Assembly: GCF_021538615.1 (NCBI RefSeq) | Contig: NZ_JAJHIZ010000002.1 | Coordinates: 1-64,000 of the forward strand | Length of the DNA: 64,000 bases | Origin: Niabella agricola | Lineage (GTDB): Bacteria; Bacteroidota; Bacteroidia; Chitinophagales; Chitinophagaceae | Reading direction: 5' to 3' | In this document: positions 35,829-43,356 of the stretch, piece after piece | Layout of the letters: each line of letters starts with the position of its first letter | Position numbering within the stretch: the first letter of the stretch is position 1 | Translations under genes and position numbers: made by a program | The notes under the pieces: generated by a model | What the model was told of the DNA's origin: nothing | Database searches by the model: none | The model's input: only the letters and a program-made list of their open reading frames with translations

Positions 35829-36755
35829 TTATTGATTTTTATTGGAAAGCAAATATAGTACAGCCATCCGTACCGCCACGCCATTTTCCACCTGCTGCAA
35901 AATGATGGATTGCCCCGAGTCGGCCACATCACTGTCCAGCTCCACGCCCCGGTTAATGGGACCCGGGTGCATGATCACCACATCCTTTTTCAGATTTTCC
36001 AGTAATTTCCGGCTGATACCGTAGGAAAGATTGTATTCCCGGAGCGATGAAAAAAGTACCTGGTTTTGCCGCTCCAGCTGGATGCGCAGCACGTTGGCCA
36101 CATCACACCAGTTCAGTGTTTCCTGTAAATTATAATTCACCGTTACTCCAAACGCTTCTTCAATATATTTTGGCACCAGGGTGGGTGGCCCGCAAACGGT
36201 AACCTTTGCGCCCATCTTGGTAAGCAGGTACATATTGCTCATGGCCACCCGGCTGTGCATGATATCCCCAATAATAGCCACTTTGGTTCCGTTAAGTGTG
36301 CCGATCTTTTCCCGGATCGAGAACGCGTCCAGCAAACCCTGTGTAGGATGTTCATTGATCCCGTCGCCCGCATTTACAATTGCGGCAGAAATGTGCCGGG
36401 ACAGGAAATGAGGCGCGCCGGTAGCGCTGTGCCGCATTACCACCATATCCACCTTCATGGAAAGAATATTATTTACGGTATCCAGGAGGGTTTCTCCCTT
36501 GGATACGGAAGAGCCGGATGCGGTGAAATTGATCGTGTCGGCCGATAACCGTTTTTCGGCCAGCTCAAATGAAATGCGCGTGCGGGTTGAGTTTTCGTAA
36601 AACAGGTTTACGATGGTTACATCCCGCAGGGACGGAACTTTTTTTACTGGTCGCTGTAAGACTTCTTTAAACTGTGTTGCTGTATCTAAAAAAAGGGAAA
36701 TATCACCTTTAGTAAGGTCCTTGATACCCAGTAAATGTTTGGTGGAAAGCTTCAT
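35829..36755 (-). CDS. pyrB: Aspartate carbamoyltransferase catalytic subunit
   Basis: A 308-residue enzyme that makes carbamoyl-aspartate in pyrimidine synthesis. The start at 36755 (M-K-L-S-T-K-H-L) matches the family; the longer frame from 36797 would run through the -7 box. The carbamoyl phosphate site is F-Y-E-N-S-T-R-T-R-I-S-F-E. The aspartate loop is in S-S-V-S-K-G-E-T, then H-P-T-Q-G-L-L-D near the middle, and H-P-G-P-I-N-R-G-V-E-L near the C-terminus. No regulatory pyrI subunit is present. It is the first gene of a unit with coaD. Confidence 0.95.
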   Translation of the reverse strand: MKLSTKHLLGIKDLTKGDISLFLDTATQFKEVLQRPVKKVPSLRDVTIVNLFYENSTRTRISFELAEKRLSADTINFTASGSSVSKGETLLDTVNNILSMKVDMVVMRHSATGAPHFLSRHISAAIVNAGDGINEHPTQGLLDAFSIREKIGTLNGTKVAIIGDIMHSRVAMSNMYLLTKMGAKVTVCGPPTLVPKYIEEAFGVTVNYNLQETLNWCDVANVLRIQLERQNQVLFSSLREYNLSYGISRKLLENLKKDVVIMHPGPINRGVELDSDVADSGQSIILQQVENGVAVRMAVLYLLSNKNQ

Positions 36756-36762
36756 TAAAGAA

Positions 36763-36770
36763 CAAAGATA
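36763..36770 (-). promoter_or_regulatory. pyrB promoter, -7 box next to the start codon
   Basis: CAAAGATA reads TATCTTTG on the minus strand, only 7 bases from the ATG at 36755; GAAA at 36789-36792 reads TTTC, a near -33 box at 18-base spacing. Transcription would start at or next to the start codon, predicting a leaderless mRNA. Confidence 0.6.
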
Positions 36771-36897
36771 GGGTAAATGGTTGAATATGAAAAACACAGG
36801 ATGCCTCTGCGGGCTCTGTTATGATCAATATGGTGGCCCATCCTGGTCAATTGTTTTGTAAGCCGCGGATGCGCTGATTTGGATTGGGATGAATGTG

Positions 36898-36939
36898 AAG
36901 CAACCATCAGCAGGCCCGCAGGCCCATTGATGGTTGCTT
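36898..36939 (-). terminator. Hairpin after the isocitrate dehydrogenase gene
   Basis: AAGCAACCATCA pairs perfectly with TGATGGTTGCTT over 12 bases with an 18-base GC-rich loop. The T-run on the minus side is weak (TTCACATTC). It may terminate icd or be bidirectional. Confidence 0.5.
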
Positions 36940-36966
36940 TCTCTATCTTCCGGAATATATTAATCC

Positions 36967-38418
36967 TTATTGCCCCTGAGCCAGACTGTATGCTTTTTTA
37001 CCATCCCACTCATTGAGCAGTTCCAGTGAACAGATCTTGAAGTCCCCGCTCAGGCTTACATAAAGCCCGATCACGTCCTGCTGCGTAAGCGGGTGGTTGT
37101 CGATGCTTTCAAAACGCACATTGTACTGGTTTACCAGGTTGGTATATACCGAGCCCGTAGGCCATACCTGGGTGCCACGGTTGCTTACGTTTACAATATT
37201 GAATTTTACCCCCGCATGGCGCTGGCATTTTTTGGCGATCACTTCGGGAAGTTCCGAACTTTCAATAAACATATCCACACCTACGATTTTTTCCTGGCTG
37301 GTTTCCTTCGATTCCAGCATTACGTTTTTATCCAGGTGCAGTACCGTGCAGGAGCTGGCAACATCGGCCAGTTCGGGCTTGGCATTCTGCTCAGGTTTTT
37401 TACCCAGGTTGGTAATAACAGCATTGGCAAATTCCGTAGTGTTCACGGAAGGAATGGATTTGTCGCCAAAGTCGCCGGTATGCACGCCCTGTTCCAGGGT
37501 ATAAAGCAATGCATTTTCGATCTGGGCTGCCTTTTCCAGTAATCCAAGGTGGCGCAACATCGCGATGCCACTCAGCAGCAGCGCGGTGGGATTGGCAACA
37601 TTTTTACCAGCAATATCGGGAGCGGTTCCGTGAACGGCTTCAAAGATGCAGATATGATCACCGATATTTGCAGAAGGAGCAAAGCCCAGTCCGCCCACCA
37701 AGCCGGCACAAAGATCGGATACGATATCCCCCTGAAGATTGGTCAGCACTACCACATCAAAATTATTGGGCTGTACCACCAGTTTCATGCAGAGGTCGTC
37801 TACGATTACATCATCAGCCTTCAGTTCGGGATACTCTTTTGCTACTTCATAAAAACATTCGAGAAACAATCCATCCGTAATCTTCATGATATTGGCCTTG
37901 TGACCGCAGGTGATCCTGCGTGCATTTTTCTGGCGGGCCATTTCAAACGCATAGCGGATTACCTGCATGCTTCCGGGCCGGGTAATAAAACGGCGGCTCA
38001 GGGCTACATCATGCGTTAGCATGTGTTCGATACCGCCATAGGTATCTTCAATGTTTTCACGTACAATCGTAATATCGATCGGAATCCCCGCTTTGCTAAA
38101 AACCGTATCCACGCCATGCAGGGTTTGAAACACCCGTTTGTTGGCATACGTGTTCCAGGTTTTACGGGCGGTTACATTGATACTTTTAACACCTTTTCCT
38201 TTGGGCGTTTCCATCGGGCCTTTAAACAAAATACCCAGCGCTTCGATGGTTTTCTTTGCCTCGTCCGTCATCCCGTTATTGAAGCCTTTGTCGAACACCC
38301 ATTTTCCCATGTCTACATAATCATATTCCAGGGGTACGTCAGCGGCTTTAAAAATGGTGATCACTGCATCCATAATTTCCGGGCCGATACCATCGCCTTT
38401 TGCTACTGCAATTTTCAT
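36967..38418 (-). CDS. icd: NADP-dependent isocitrate dehydrogenase (long form)
   Basis: A 483-residue TCA-cycle enzyme converting isocitrate to 2-oxoglutarate with NADPH. The N-terminus has K-G-D-G-I-G-P-E-I, then R-E-N-I-E-D-T-Y-G-G-I-E, and the metal-binding region V-D-D-L-C-M-K-L-V with N-L-Q-G-D-I-V-S-D-L. E-A-V-H-G-T-A-P-D-I-A-G-K is the nucleotide loop, where G-T-A-P-D-I fits dehydrogenases of this type. About 130 residues beyond the catalytic core (from roughly 350) make a C-terminal extension seen in Thermus-type IDHs. Cofactor preference is inferred from the family. It seems monocistronic. Confidence 0.92.
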   Translation of the reverse strand: MKIAVAKGDGIGPEIMDAVITIFKAADVPLEYDYVDMGKWVFDKGFNNGMTDEAKKTIEALGILFKGPMETPKGKGVKSINVTARKTWNTYANKRVFQTLHGVDTVFSKAGIPIDITIVRENIEDTYGGIEHMLTHDVALSRRFITRPGSMQVIRYAFEMARQKNARRITCGHKANIMKITDGLFLECFYEVAKEYPELKADDVIVDDLCMKLVVQPNNFDVVVLTNLQGDIVSDLCAGLVGGLGFAPSANIGDHICIFEAVHGTAPDIAGKNVANPTALLLSGIAMLRHLGLLEKAAQIENALLYTLEQGVHTGDFGDKSIPSVNTTEFANAVITNLGKKPEQNAKPELADVASSCTVLHLDKNVMLESKETSQEKIVGVDMFIESSELPEVIAKKCQRHAGVKFNIVNVSNRGTQVWPTGSVYTNLVNQYNVRFESIDNHPLTQQDVIGLYVSLSGDFKICSLELLNEWDGKKAYSLAQGQ

Positions 38419-38631
38419 GAAGAACGTTGATTTACTTTTAATGATTTGTTGAATGATTGAAAGCCATGTTAAATATTATTGGGTTTCAGACTATAATAAT
38501 TTATTACCTAAAAAAATTAAATAGGTGAATCCATTTAACAAGCTCAATAATGCTGCAAAGGTAGGAGAATCTGCCGCCATAATAAATGGGAAGACCATTA
38601 AAAAATGCTATATTTACCAAAACTCCCGTAA

Positions 38632-39018
38632 ATGAGCAGTTTAATTTCGGCAGGTATTCATGTAACTGTAGAAGTATTCTTTCAACCGGAATACAGCAAT
38701 GCATTGCAGTCTGAATTTATGTTTGCTTATCGCATTACCCTGGAGAACTACAACCCGTTTTCCGTAAAATTATTGCGCCGCAGCTGGTATATTTTTGACA
38801 GCAATGGCAGCTACCGGCAGGTAGAGGGCGAGGGCGTCGTAGGTGTACAGCCGGTGCTGACTCCCGGGGAATCTTATCAGTATATGAGCGGATGCAACCT
38901 GCGTTCAGAGATGGGCAAAATGAAGGGAAGCTATGAAATGGAGAATCAAAACAGCCATCAGCTTTTTTCCGTGGAGATTCCCGAATTCGAGATGATCGCT
39001 CCTTCTAAATTCAATTGA
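38632..39018 (+). CDS. apaG: ApaG domain protein
   Basis: A 128-residue protein with the ApaG beta-sandwich fold: F-A-Y-R-I-T-L-E-N, L-L-R-R-S-W-Y-I-F-D, V-E-G-E-G-V-V-G-V-Q-P, and P-G-E-S-Y-Q-Y-M-S-G-C. In enterobacteria apaG affects Co2+/Mg2+ sensitivity, but the biochemical role is unclear. Length matches the family (about 125). It begins 214 bases from icd, which is divergent, and ends 90 bases before the phosphoesterase gene in the same direction. Confidence 0.93.
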   Translation: MSSLISAGIHVTVEVFFQPEYSNALQSEFMFAYRITLENYNPFSVKLLRRSWYIFDSNGSYRQVEGEGVVGVQPVLTPGESYQYMSGCNLRSEMGKMKGSYEMENQNSHQLFSVEIPEFEMIAPSKFN

Positions 39019-39086
39019 GAATCCCCAGGGGGATTTTTTTTTGAAATAGTGTACTAAAAATATTAGCATTGTAAAGCTAAAATAAT

Positions 39087-39094
39087 TAGCTTTG
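39087..39094 (+). promoter_or_regulatory. -7 box for the 2H phosphoesterase gene
   Basis: TAGCTTTG matches TAnnTTTG, 15 bases before the ATG at 39110. It overlaps the TTG at 39092 that a longer gene call would use, so that start is unlikely. Confidence 0.5.
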
Positions 39095-39109
39095 TGTAAA
39101 ACTGTTTTT

Positions 39110-39718
39110 ATGCAAGCGATAGAATCTGCAAAAGCGGTGGCCGTTGCTGAATACCTGTTATTGATTACACCTCATGAGGACCTTTTCAACCGGATCCGGT
39201 TGGAAAAGCAATCTTTTTTTGAAAAGTACAAAGCCCCGGAGGCGATCCGGGGCAAACCTCATCTCACGCTGGTGCGGTTTAAACAGTTTGAAGGGGCAGA
39301 GGAGCGCATCCGTCAGAAGCTCCGCAACCAGGCCGCCGCCTGGTTGCCTTTTTGTGTGGAACTGGCGGATTACGGAAGCTTTCCGTCGCATACCATTTAT
39401 TTAAATGTGGCCACAAAAACCGGAGTCCAGAACCTGGTTAAAAGTATCCGCGCCGATAGCCAGGCATTGATGAAAATGGATAAGGACAATAAGCCGCATT
39501 TTATACTGGAGCCGCATATTACCATTGCGCGGCGCCTGAAACCCTGGCAGTACGAGGCCGGTTGGCTGGAATACCGTAATAAACCGTTTAACGGGAAGTT
39601 TATGGCCAGTGCCATGACCTTGTTAAAAAGAGCTGATGAAACAACGCCTTATAAAACGGTAGAGCGCTTTGTGTTTGCCGGAAGACCTTTATTGCCGAAG
39701 CAGGCGGTGATGTTTTGA
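39110..39718 (+). CDS. 2'-5' RNA ligase-like (2H phosphoesterase) protein
   Basis: A 202-residue protein of the 2H phosphoesterase superfamily. The two active-site motifs are H-L-T-L (in K-P-H-L-T-L) and H-I-T-I (in E-P-H-I-T-I-A-R), each supplying His and Thr. Family members act on 2',3'- or 2',5'-phosphodiester bonds in RNA or cyclic nucleotides; the bacterial function is mostly unknown. The start at 39110 is preferred because upstream sequence holds the -7 box. No membrane segment is present. Heptamer and octamer tracts follow. Confidence 0.85.
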   Translation: MQAIESAKAVAVAEYLLLITPHEDLFNRIRLEKQSFFEKYKAPEAIRGKPHLTLVRFKQFEGAEERIRQKLRNQAAAWLPFCVELADYGSFPSHTIYLNVATKTGVQNLVKSIRADSQALMKMDKDNKPHFILEPHITIARRLKPWQYEAGWLEYRNKPFNGKFMASAMTLLKRADETTPYKTVERFVFAGRPLLPKQAVMF

Positions 39719-39726
39719 ATTCGAAA

Positions 39727-39758
39727 ATGTGAGAATTTGAAGATGTGTAAATGTGGAA
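39727..39758 (+). repeat. Octamer tract, four units
   Basis: Four 8-base units of type ATGTGAGA/ATTTGAAG, keeping an 8-base period throughout. A closely similar tract lies at 41872. Confidence 0.6.
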
Positions 39759-39793
39759 CCTGAATTGCACATCGGGGATGAAACGGATCTAAC

Positions 39794-39835
39794 GTGCAAC
39801 GTTGAACCTTAAACTTGAAACATTAAACCTCGAAC
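39794..39835 (+). repeat. Heptamer tract, six units, upstream of the radical SAM gene
   Basis: Six 7-base units ending in AAC, such as GTTGAAC, CTTAAAC and CTCGAAC. It ends 11 bases before the ATG at 39847. Because 21 bases equal 7 codons it can stay open, which falsely extends the gene call to 39802. Confidence 0.75.
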
Positions 39836-39846
39836 AAAAAGCTACC

Positions 39847-40956
39847 ATGGAAAAAAAGCTACATCAGGATCATTTTAAAGTATCCGTTTCAAAAAAGGAA
39901 GAAGCACAGCAATACCTGCAGGGCCGCGGTGCGCAGATCAATACGCCCAACCGGTTTCTTAAAAACGAAAGGGTAAAGGAGCATATAGAATCCATTGATG
40001 ATTGGGAAGAAGCAAATCTGCCTACGCAGTACCTGGAACAGGAAGCGAAGACCATTGTCAATAAAGTGGAGAGTCCGGACGTGGGGATGGGTTATAGCAT
40101 GAATGCCTATGCTGGTTGTGAACATGGCTGCATTTACTGCTATGCACGCAATGTGCATGAATACTGGGGATACAGTGCCGGGCTTGATTTTGAACGCAAA
40201 ATCATTGTAAAAAAAAATGCGCCACAGTTGCTACGCAAGCAACTGATGCATCCCAAATGGGAACCCATTCCCATTATGCTGAGCGGGAATACCGACTGTT
40301 ATCAGCCTGCGGAAAAAAAATACCGGCTTACCCGCGGCCTGCTGGAAGTATGTAATGAATTCAACCAACCGGTGGGGATCCTTACCAAAAATGCAGGCAT
40401 CCTCCGGGATAAAGATGTGTTGCAGGAGATGGCAAAGAAAAACATTGTGCGGGCAATGGTTTCCATCACCTCATTTAATGAAGATCTGCGCCGGGTGATG
40501 GAACCCCGCACAACGACTGCGTTGCAACGGCTAAAAGTCATTGAGGAGCTGAGTAGTGCCGGTGTAACGATGGGGGTTATGATGGGGCCTATGATTCCGG
40601 GATTGAATGAGCACGAAATGCAGCGGATTATGAAGGCGGCATCCGAACGGGGAGCTACATTTACCGCTTATACGTTTATCCGGCTGAATGGCGCCATCAA
40701 ATTCCTGTTTCACGACTGGTTGTATAAAAATTTTCCAGACCGGGCGGATAAGATCTGGCACCTTATCGAACAAAGCCATAACGGAACGGTGAACGATTCC
40801 CGCTGGGGGCTCCGGATGCGCGGTGAGGGAAGTATTGCGCAGATCGTGGCGCAGCAATATGCCAAGTATGGCAAGCTGTATCATATGAACGAAGGTGAAA
40901 CCGGGATGAATCAACGGGCATTCCGCCGACCTGGTCAGCAGGGGGTGTTGTTTTGA
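39847..40956 (+). CDS. PA0069-type radical SAM protein
   Basis: A 369-residue radical SAM enzyme. The start at 39847 excludes the preceding heptamer tract. The cluster motif is Y-A-G-C-E-H-G-C-I-Y-C-Y-A-R, the C-x3-C-x2-C form followed by an aromatic, related to spore photoproduct lyase-like proteins. Other conserved parts include L-S-G-N-T-D-C-Y-Q-P-A-E, L-T-K-N-A-G-I-L-R-D and G-M-M-G-P-M-I-P-G-L-N. The reaction is not established for this family. No partner gene for maturation is nearby. Confidence 0.88.
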   Translation: MEKKLHQDHFKVSVSKKEEAQQYLQGRGAQINTPNRFLKNERVKEHIESIDDWEEANLPTQYLEQEAKTIVNKVESPDVGMGYSMNAYAGCEHGCIYCYARNVHEYWGYSAGLDFERKIIVKKNAPQLLRKQLMHPKWEPIPIMLSGNTDCYQPAEKKYRLTRGLLEVCNEFNQPVGILTKNAGILRDKDVLQEMAKKNIVRAMVSITSFNEDLRRVMEPRTTTALQRLKVIEELSSAGVTMGVMMGPMIPGLNEHEMQRIMKAASERGATFTAYTFIRLNGAIKFLFHDWLYKNFPDRADKIWHLIEQSHNGTVNDSRWGLRMRGEGSIAQIVAQQYAKYGKLYHMNEGETGMNQRAFRRPGQQGVLF

Positions 40957-41080
40957 CGGAGCAGTTGAGTCCTGGGATGGTTTTGAGCTATTAGTCTTCA
41001 GCAATCGGGTTTCAACTACCGTTTTCAATGATCTGTTTTTGTCCCGTTTTCTGTATTTTGATAACATCTACAGGACGAAG

Positions 41081-41122
41081 CTGGTGGCTGGTTGCTGACA
41101 GCTAACCGCCGTCCGCGTCTCT
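41081..41122 (+). repeat. Heptamer tract, six units (GC-rich form)
   Basis: Six units, such as CTGGTGG, CTGACAG and CTAACCG, all on a 7-base period. It resembles the CTGACAG unit of the tract at 32517. Confidence 0.65.
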
Positions 41123-41146
41123 AAATATGACTCAAATATTAAGGGC

Positions 41147-41201
41147 CGGGCATAGTTTTCCACAAATTTTAAGGCAAAGTGGAAAATATTTTTTATGCCC
41201 G
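41147..41201. other. Long interrupted hairpin upstream of the YkuK-like gene
   Basis: CGGGCATA (41147) pairs with TATGCCCG (41194), and nested inside TTTTCCAC (41156) pairs with GTGGAAAA (41179). The 16 base pairs are interrupted by one base on the left and seven on the right (TATTTTT). The loop is 15 bases. It lies about 100 bases before the start codon. It could be a structured RNA or a remnant inverted repeat. Confidence 0.4.
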
Positions 41202-41298
41202 ACCGGGCAGATTTGATAATTTTCTGAAAATTTTCCAGTTGAAGATTTATGAGTGAAGGATCGCGGTGTGTTTCATAAACAGATAAAACCAGATTCAT

Positions 41299-41787
41299 AT
41301 GCATAATAAAACAAAACAATGGAGGAGACTGACCGGTGAAAAAATCAATACGTACATTGAAGACGAACTGCTTGGCGTAATCCAGCGCGAGCGCCAGATG
41401 GGTAGCCAGCTAAAGGTATGCATTGGTACCGATAGCCAGGTTAAGGGTGCCGACACCGAATTTGCAACAGCCATTGTATTTATCCGGAAGGGGCGTGGCG
41501 GTTTTATGTACCTGAACAATGAAACCACAAGGGAAAAAATGAGTATCCGTCAGCGGATGATGGTGGAAGTGGCCCGCAGTATTGAAGTAGCCTATGCGTT
41601 GAGCGGTGTTTTTAATACCCACCAGGTGGATATGGAAGTACATGTAGACATCAATACCGATCCGATGTATAAAAGTAACGACGCGCTCAAAGAAGCCATT
41701 GGGTATATCACCGGGATGGGGTTTGCATTTAAAGCCAAACCGGAAGCTTTTGCAAGTTCCTGTTGTGCCAATAAGGTGGTACAGTAG
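41299..41787 (+). CDS. YkuK/DUF458 family RNase H-like protein
   Basis: A 162-residue soluble protein. It has the RNase H-like signature I-G-T-D-S-Q-V-K-G, with the first acidic residue of the putative active site, then T-A-I-V-F-I-R-K-G-R-G-G, and V-E-V-H-V-D-I-N-T-D-P near the C-terminal half. It ends with S-S-C-C-A-N-K-V-V. The family is named from B. subtilis YkuK; function is not established, but the fold suggests nucleic-acid metabolism. It appears monocistronic. Confidence 0.85.
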   Translation: MHNKTKQWRRLTGEKINTYIEDELLGVIQRERQMGSQLKVCIGTDSQVKGADTEFATAIVFIRKGRGGFMYLNNETTREKMSIRQRMMVEVARSIEVAYALSGVFNTHQVDMEVHVDINTDPMYKSNDALKEAIGYITGMGFAFKAKPEAFASSCCANKVVQ

Positions 41788-41871
41788 CGCCGTTTGTTCC
41801 AGGCTCTGATACCTTCTGGGATAGGTGCCATTCCGGAGCCCCGCGGCATGGGTGTCAATTTATTTTTGGAA

Positions 41872-41903
41872 AATGTGGGAATTTGAGAATTTGAAAATGG
41901 AGG
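41872..41903 (+). repeat. Octamer tract, four units
   Basis: Units AATGTGGG, AATTTGAG, AATTTGAA and AATGGAGG are in 8-base register. It is the second octamer tract of the window. Confidence 0.6.
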
Positions 41904-41951
41904 TCGTTCCTGCTCCGTGAACTTCCTCTGGCCGATATTGTACAGGAAAAA

Positions 41952-41986
41952 GTGAATGGCAAGTAGCGAGAAGTTAAGTAAATCAA
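41952..41986 (+). repeat. Heptamer tract (GTGAATG type)
   Basis: Five 7-base units beginning GTGAATG and including GTTAAGT; the AGAAGTTAAGT phrase is shared with the tract at 46215. Confidence 0.45.
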
Positions 41987-42023
41987 GCATAAGAACGAAT
42001 CCAAACCACCACGGCGGGCACGC

Positions 42024-42044
42024 CTGGAACTTTAAACCTGAAAC
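42024..42044 (+). repeat. Short heptamer tract (NTNAAAC type)
   Basis: Three 7-base units ending in AAC, like those at 39794. The whole gap 41788-42160 (373 bases) is otherwise without a recognised gene. Confidence 0.5.
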
Positions 42045-42160
42045 AAATAAACGCACCAAGCAGAAACGAAACCCAACCCTAACCCTTGAACTTGAAATAT
42101 ATCCTATGCCCACCGTCCTCTTAAACAATAACTGATGCTTTATGAGAATGAGATGGCGGG

Positions 42161-43204
42161 CTAAACGATCCGCCGGGTGCGCTCCTTCATCAGTGCGATT
42201 GCCTGTTCGCGGGTTTCAAACATGTTGTTAATGTTCACGAGGTTATCTGCAAGCTTGTTGTATTGTTTAGTCATCAGGTAGATAAAAATATGCAGGTAAT
42301 GGATGCCATCAAATACAATGGCTTTCCGGGAAGCGAATTCATCCTTCCGTTTCAGAAACTCACCCGGCATCTCCGTGTAATGCAGGCCCGGGCGCAGGTG
42401 ATGTATGATATGATACCCGTCGTTCCAGCAAACCTGGTTATAGGTGGTATTGATGCAATTAATGGAATTGGTATAAAGATCTTCCGGGTTTGTACGGTCG
42501 ATAAATGAATGCTGTGTCCAATTGCCGAGCATCATTACAAAACGGGCAAATAAAAGCGGAGCAAGAAACACTACCAATGTGGCTTTCAGGTTCACAAAAC
42601 ACATGATGATGCAAAATATCAAATACGTAATCTCGCCAAAGCTGAGGCGCCTGGCAAGCTTTCTGCGATTCCGCTGGGTAAGATACCGAAAAGTGTCTTT
42701 TACACCGGTAAATATAAAATTGAAAAAATAGGCAAAGAAACAGCGCAGGCTGTCGCGTTGATAGTACATGGTACTGCTGTCGTCATGTTCATTATTATTT
42801 TCCACATGATGCATGCCCATATGATGACTGAAATAGCCTTCGGGTGCATGGCCAAACAGCGGGCAAAGGACCCAGGTAATATAAGTATGTGCGGCTTGCT
42901 GATAAGCCGGTTTGAAGATTTTCCGGTGGCAAAGGCAATGAAACATGAGCCCGAATCGTCCTTTAAAGTAAAATTGTGCCAGGTAAAAATAAGGGACTGC
43001 TACCGCCCACCACGCCCATCCCGTTAGCAAAGGCGTAAAAAGCAGGATGGCAGGAGGAATTACGGTTAAATGAATGACCGTTAACAGCCGGATAAAAGGA
43101 AGATCCCTTTTGTCATTCATCCATTTCAGCCAAAATCGCTCATAAGCGTTAAAAGATTCCCGGGTCCGGTATACCGGATCCGTTAATTCCGACAACATTT
43201 TCAT
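42161..43204 (-). CDS. Membrane fatty acid desaturase
   Basis: A 347-residue integral-membrane di-iron desaturase. The three His boxes are present: H-C-L-C-H near residue 92, H-H-M-G-M-H-H near 127, and H-I-I-H-H-L-R-P-G-L-H-Y near 263. Four or more hydrophobic segments surround them (I-R-L-L-T-V-I-H-L, F-I-F-T-G-V, L-V-V-F-L-A-P-L-L-F). It introduces a double bond into a membrane lipid acyl chain or a related lipid such as a carotenoid; the substrate is uncertain. The gene seems monocistronic. Confidence 0.85.
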   Translation of the reverse strand: MKMLSELTDPVYRTRESFNAYERFWLKWMNDKRDLPFIRLLTVIHLTVIPPAILLFTPLLTGWAWWAVAVPYFYLAQFYFKGRFGLMFHCLCHRKIFKPAYQQAAHTYITWVLCPLFGHAPEGYFSHHMGMHHVENNNEHDDSSTMYYQRDSLRCFFAYFFNFIFTGVKDTFRYLTQRNRRKLARRLSFGEITYLIFCIIMCFVNLKATLVVFLAPLLFARFVMMLGNWTQHSFIDRTNPEDLYTNSINCINTTYNQVCWNDGYHIIHHLRPGLHYTEMPGEFLKRKDEFASRKAIVFDGIHYLHIFIYLMTKQYNKLADNLVNINNMFETREQAIALMKERTRRIV

Positions 43205-43328
43205 AAAGGGAATTTTAATGATGCAAAATGCAGCAGGGCAATATAAGCATCTTTTTGGAGGGAGCAGGTTAAATTGTCTATAGAGAATGTTAAAGTATAT
43301 TTGGCTTTATTCTTTGTTATCATAAGAT

Positions 43329-43352
43329 TACATTTGTAACGATTAAAGGAGG
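43329..43352 (+). promoter_or_regulatory. nadE -7 box and strong Shine-Dalgarno site
   Basis: TACATTTG at 43329-43336 matches the -7 consensus. AAAGGAGG at 43345-43352 is a near-perfect Shine-Dalgarno sequence 4 bases before the ATG. Most other starts in this window have no such site. Confidence 0.55.
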
Positions 43353-43356
43353 TTTC

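Noticed and set aside
39802..39846. N-terminal extension of the radical SAM protein (TTG start)
   Set aside because: The extension is the translated heptamer tract, giving a repetitive Asn/Leu/Lys/Glu pattern. The ATG at 39847 is preferred.
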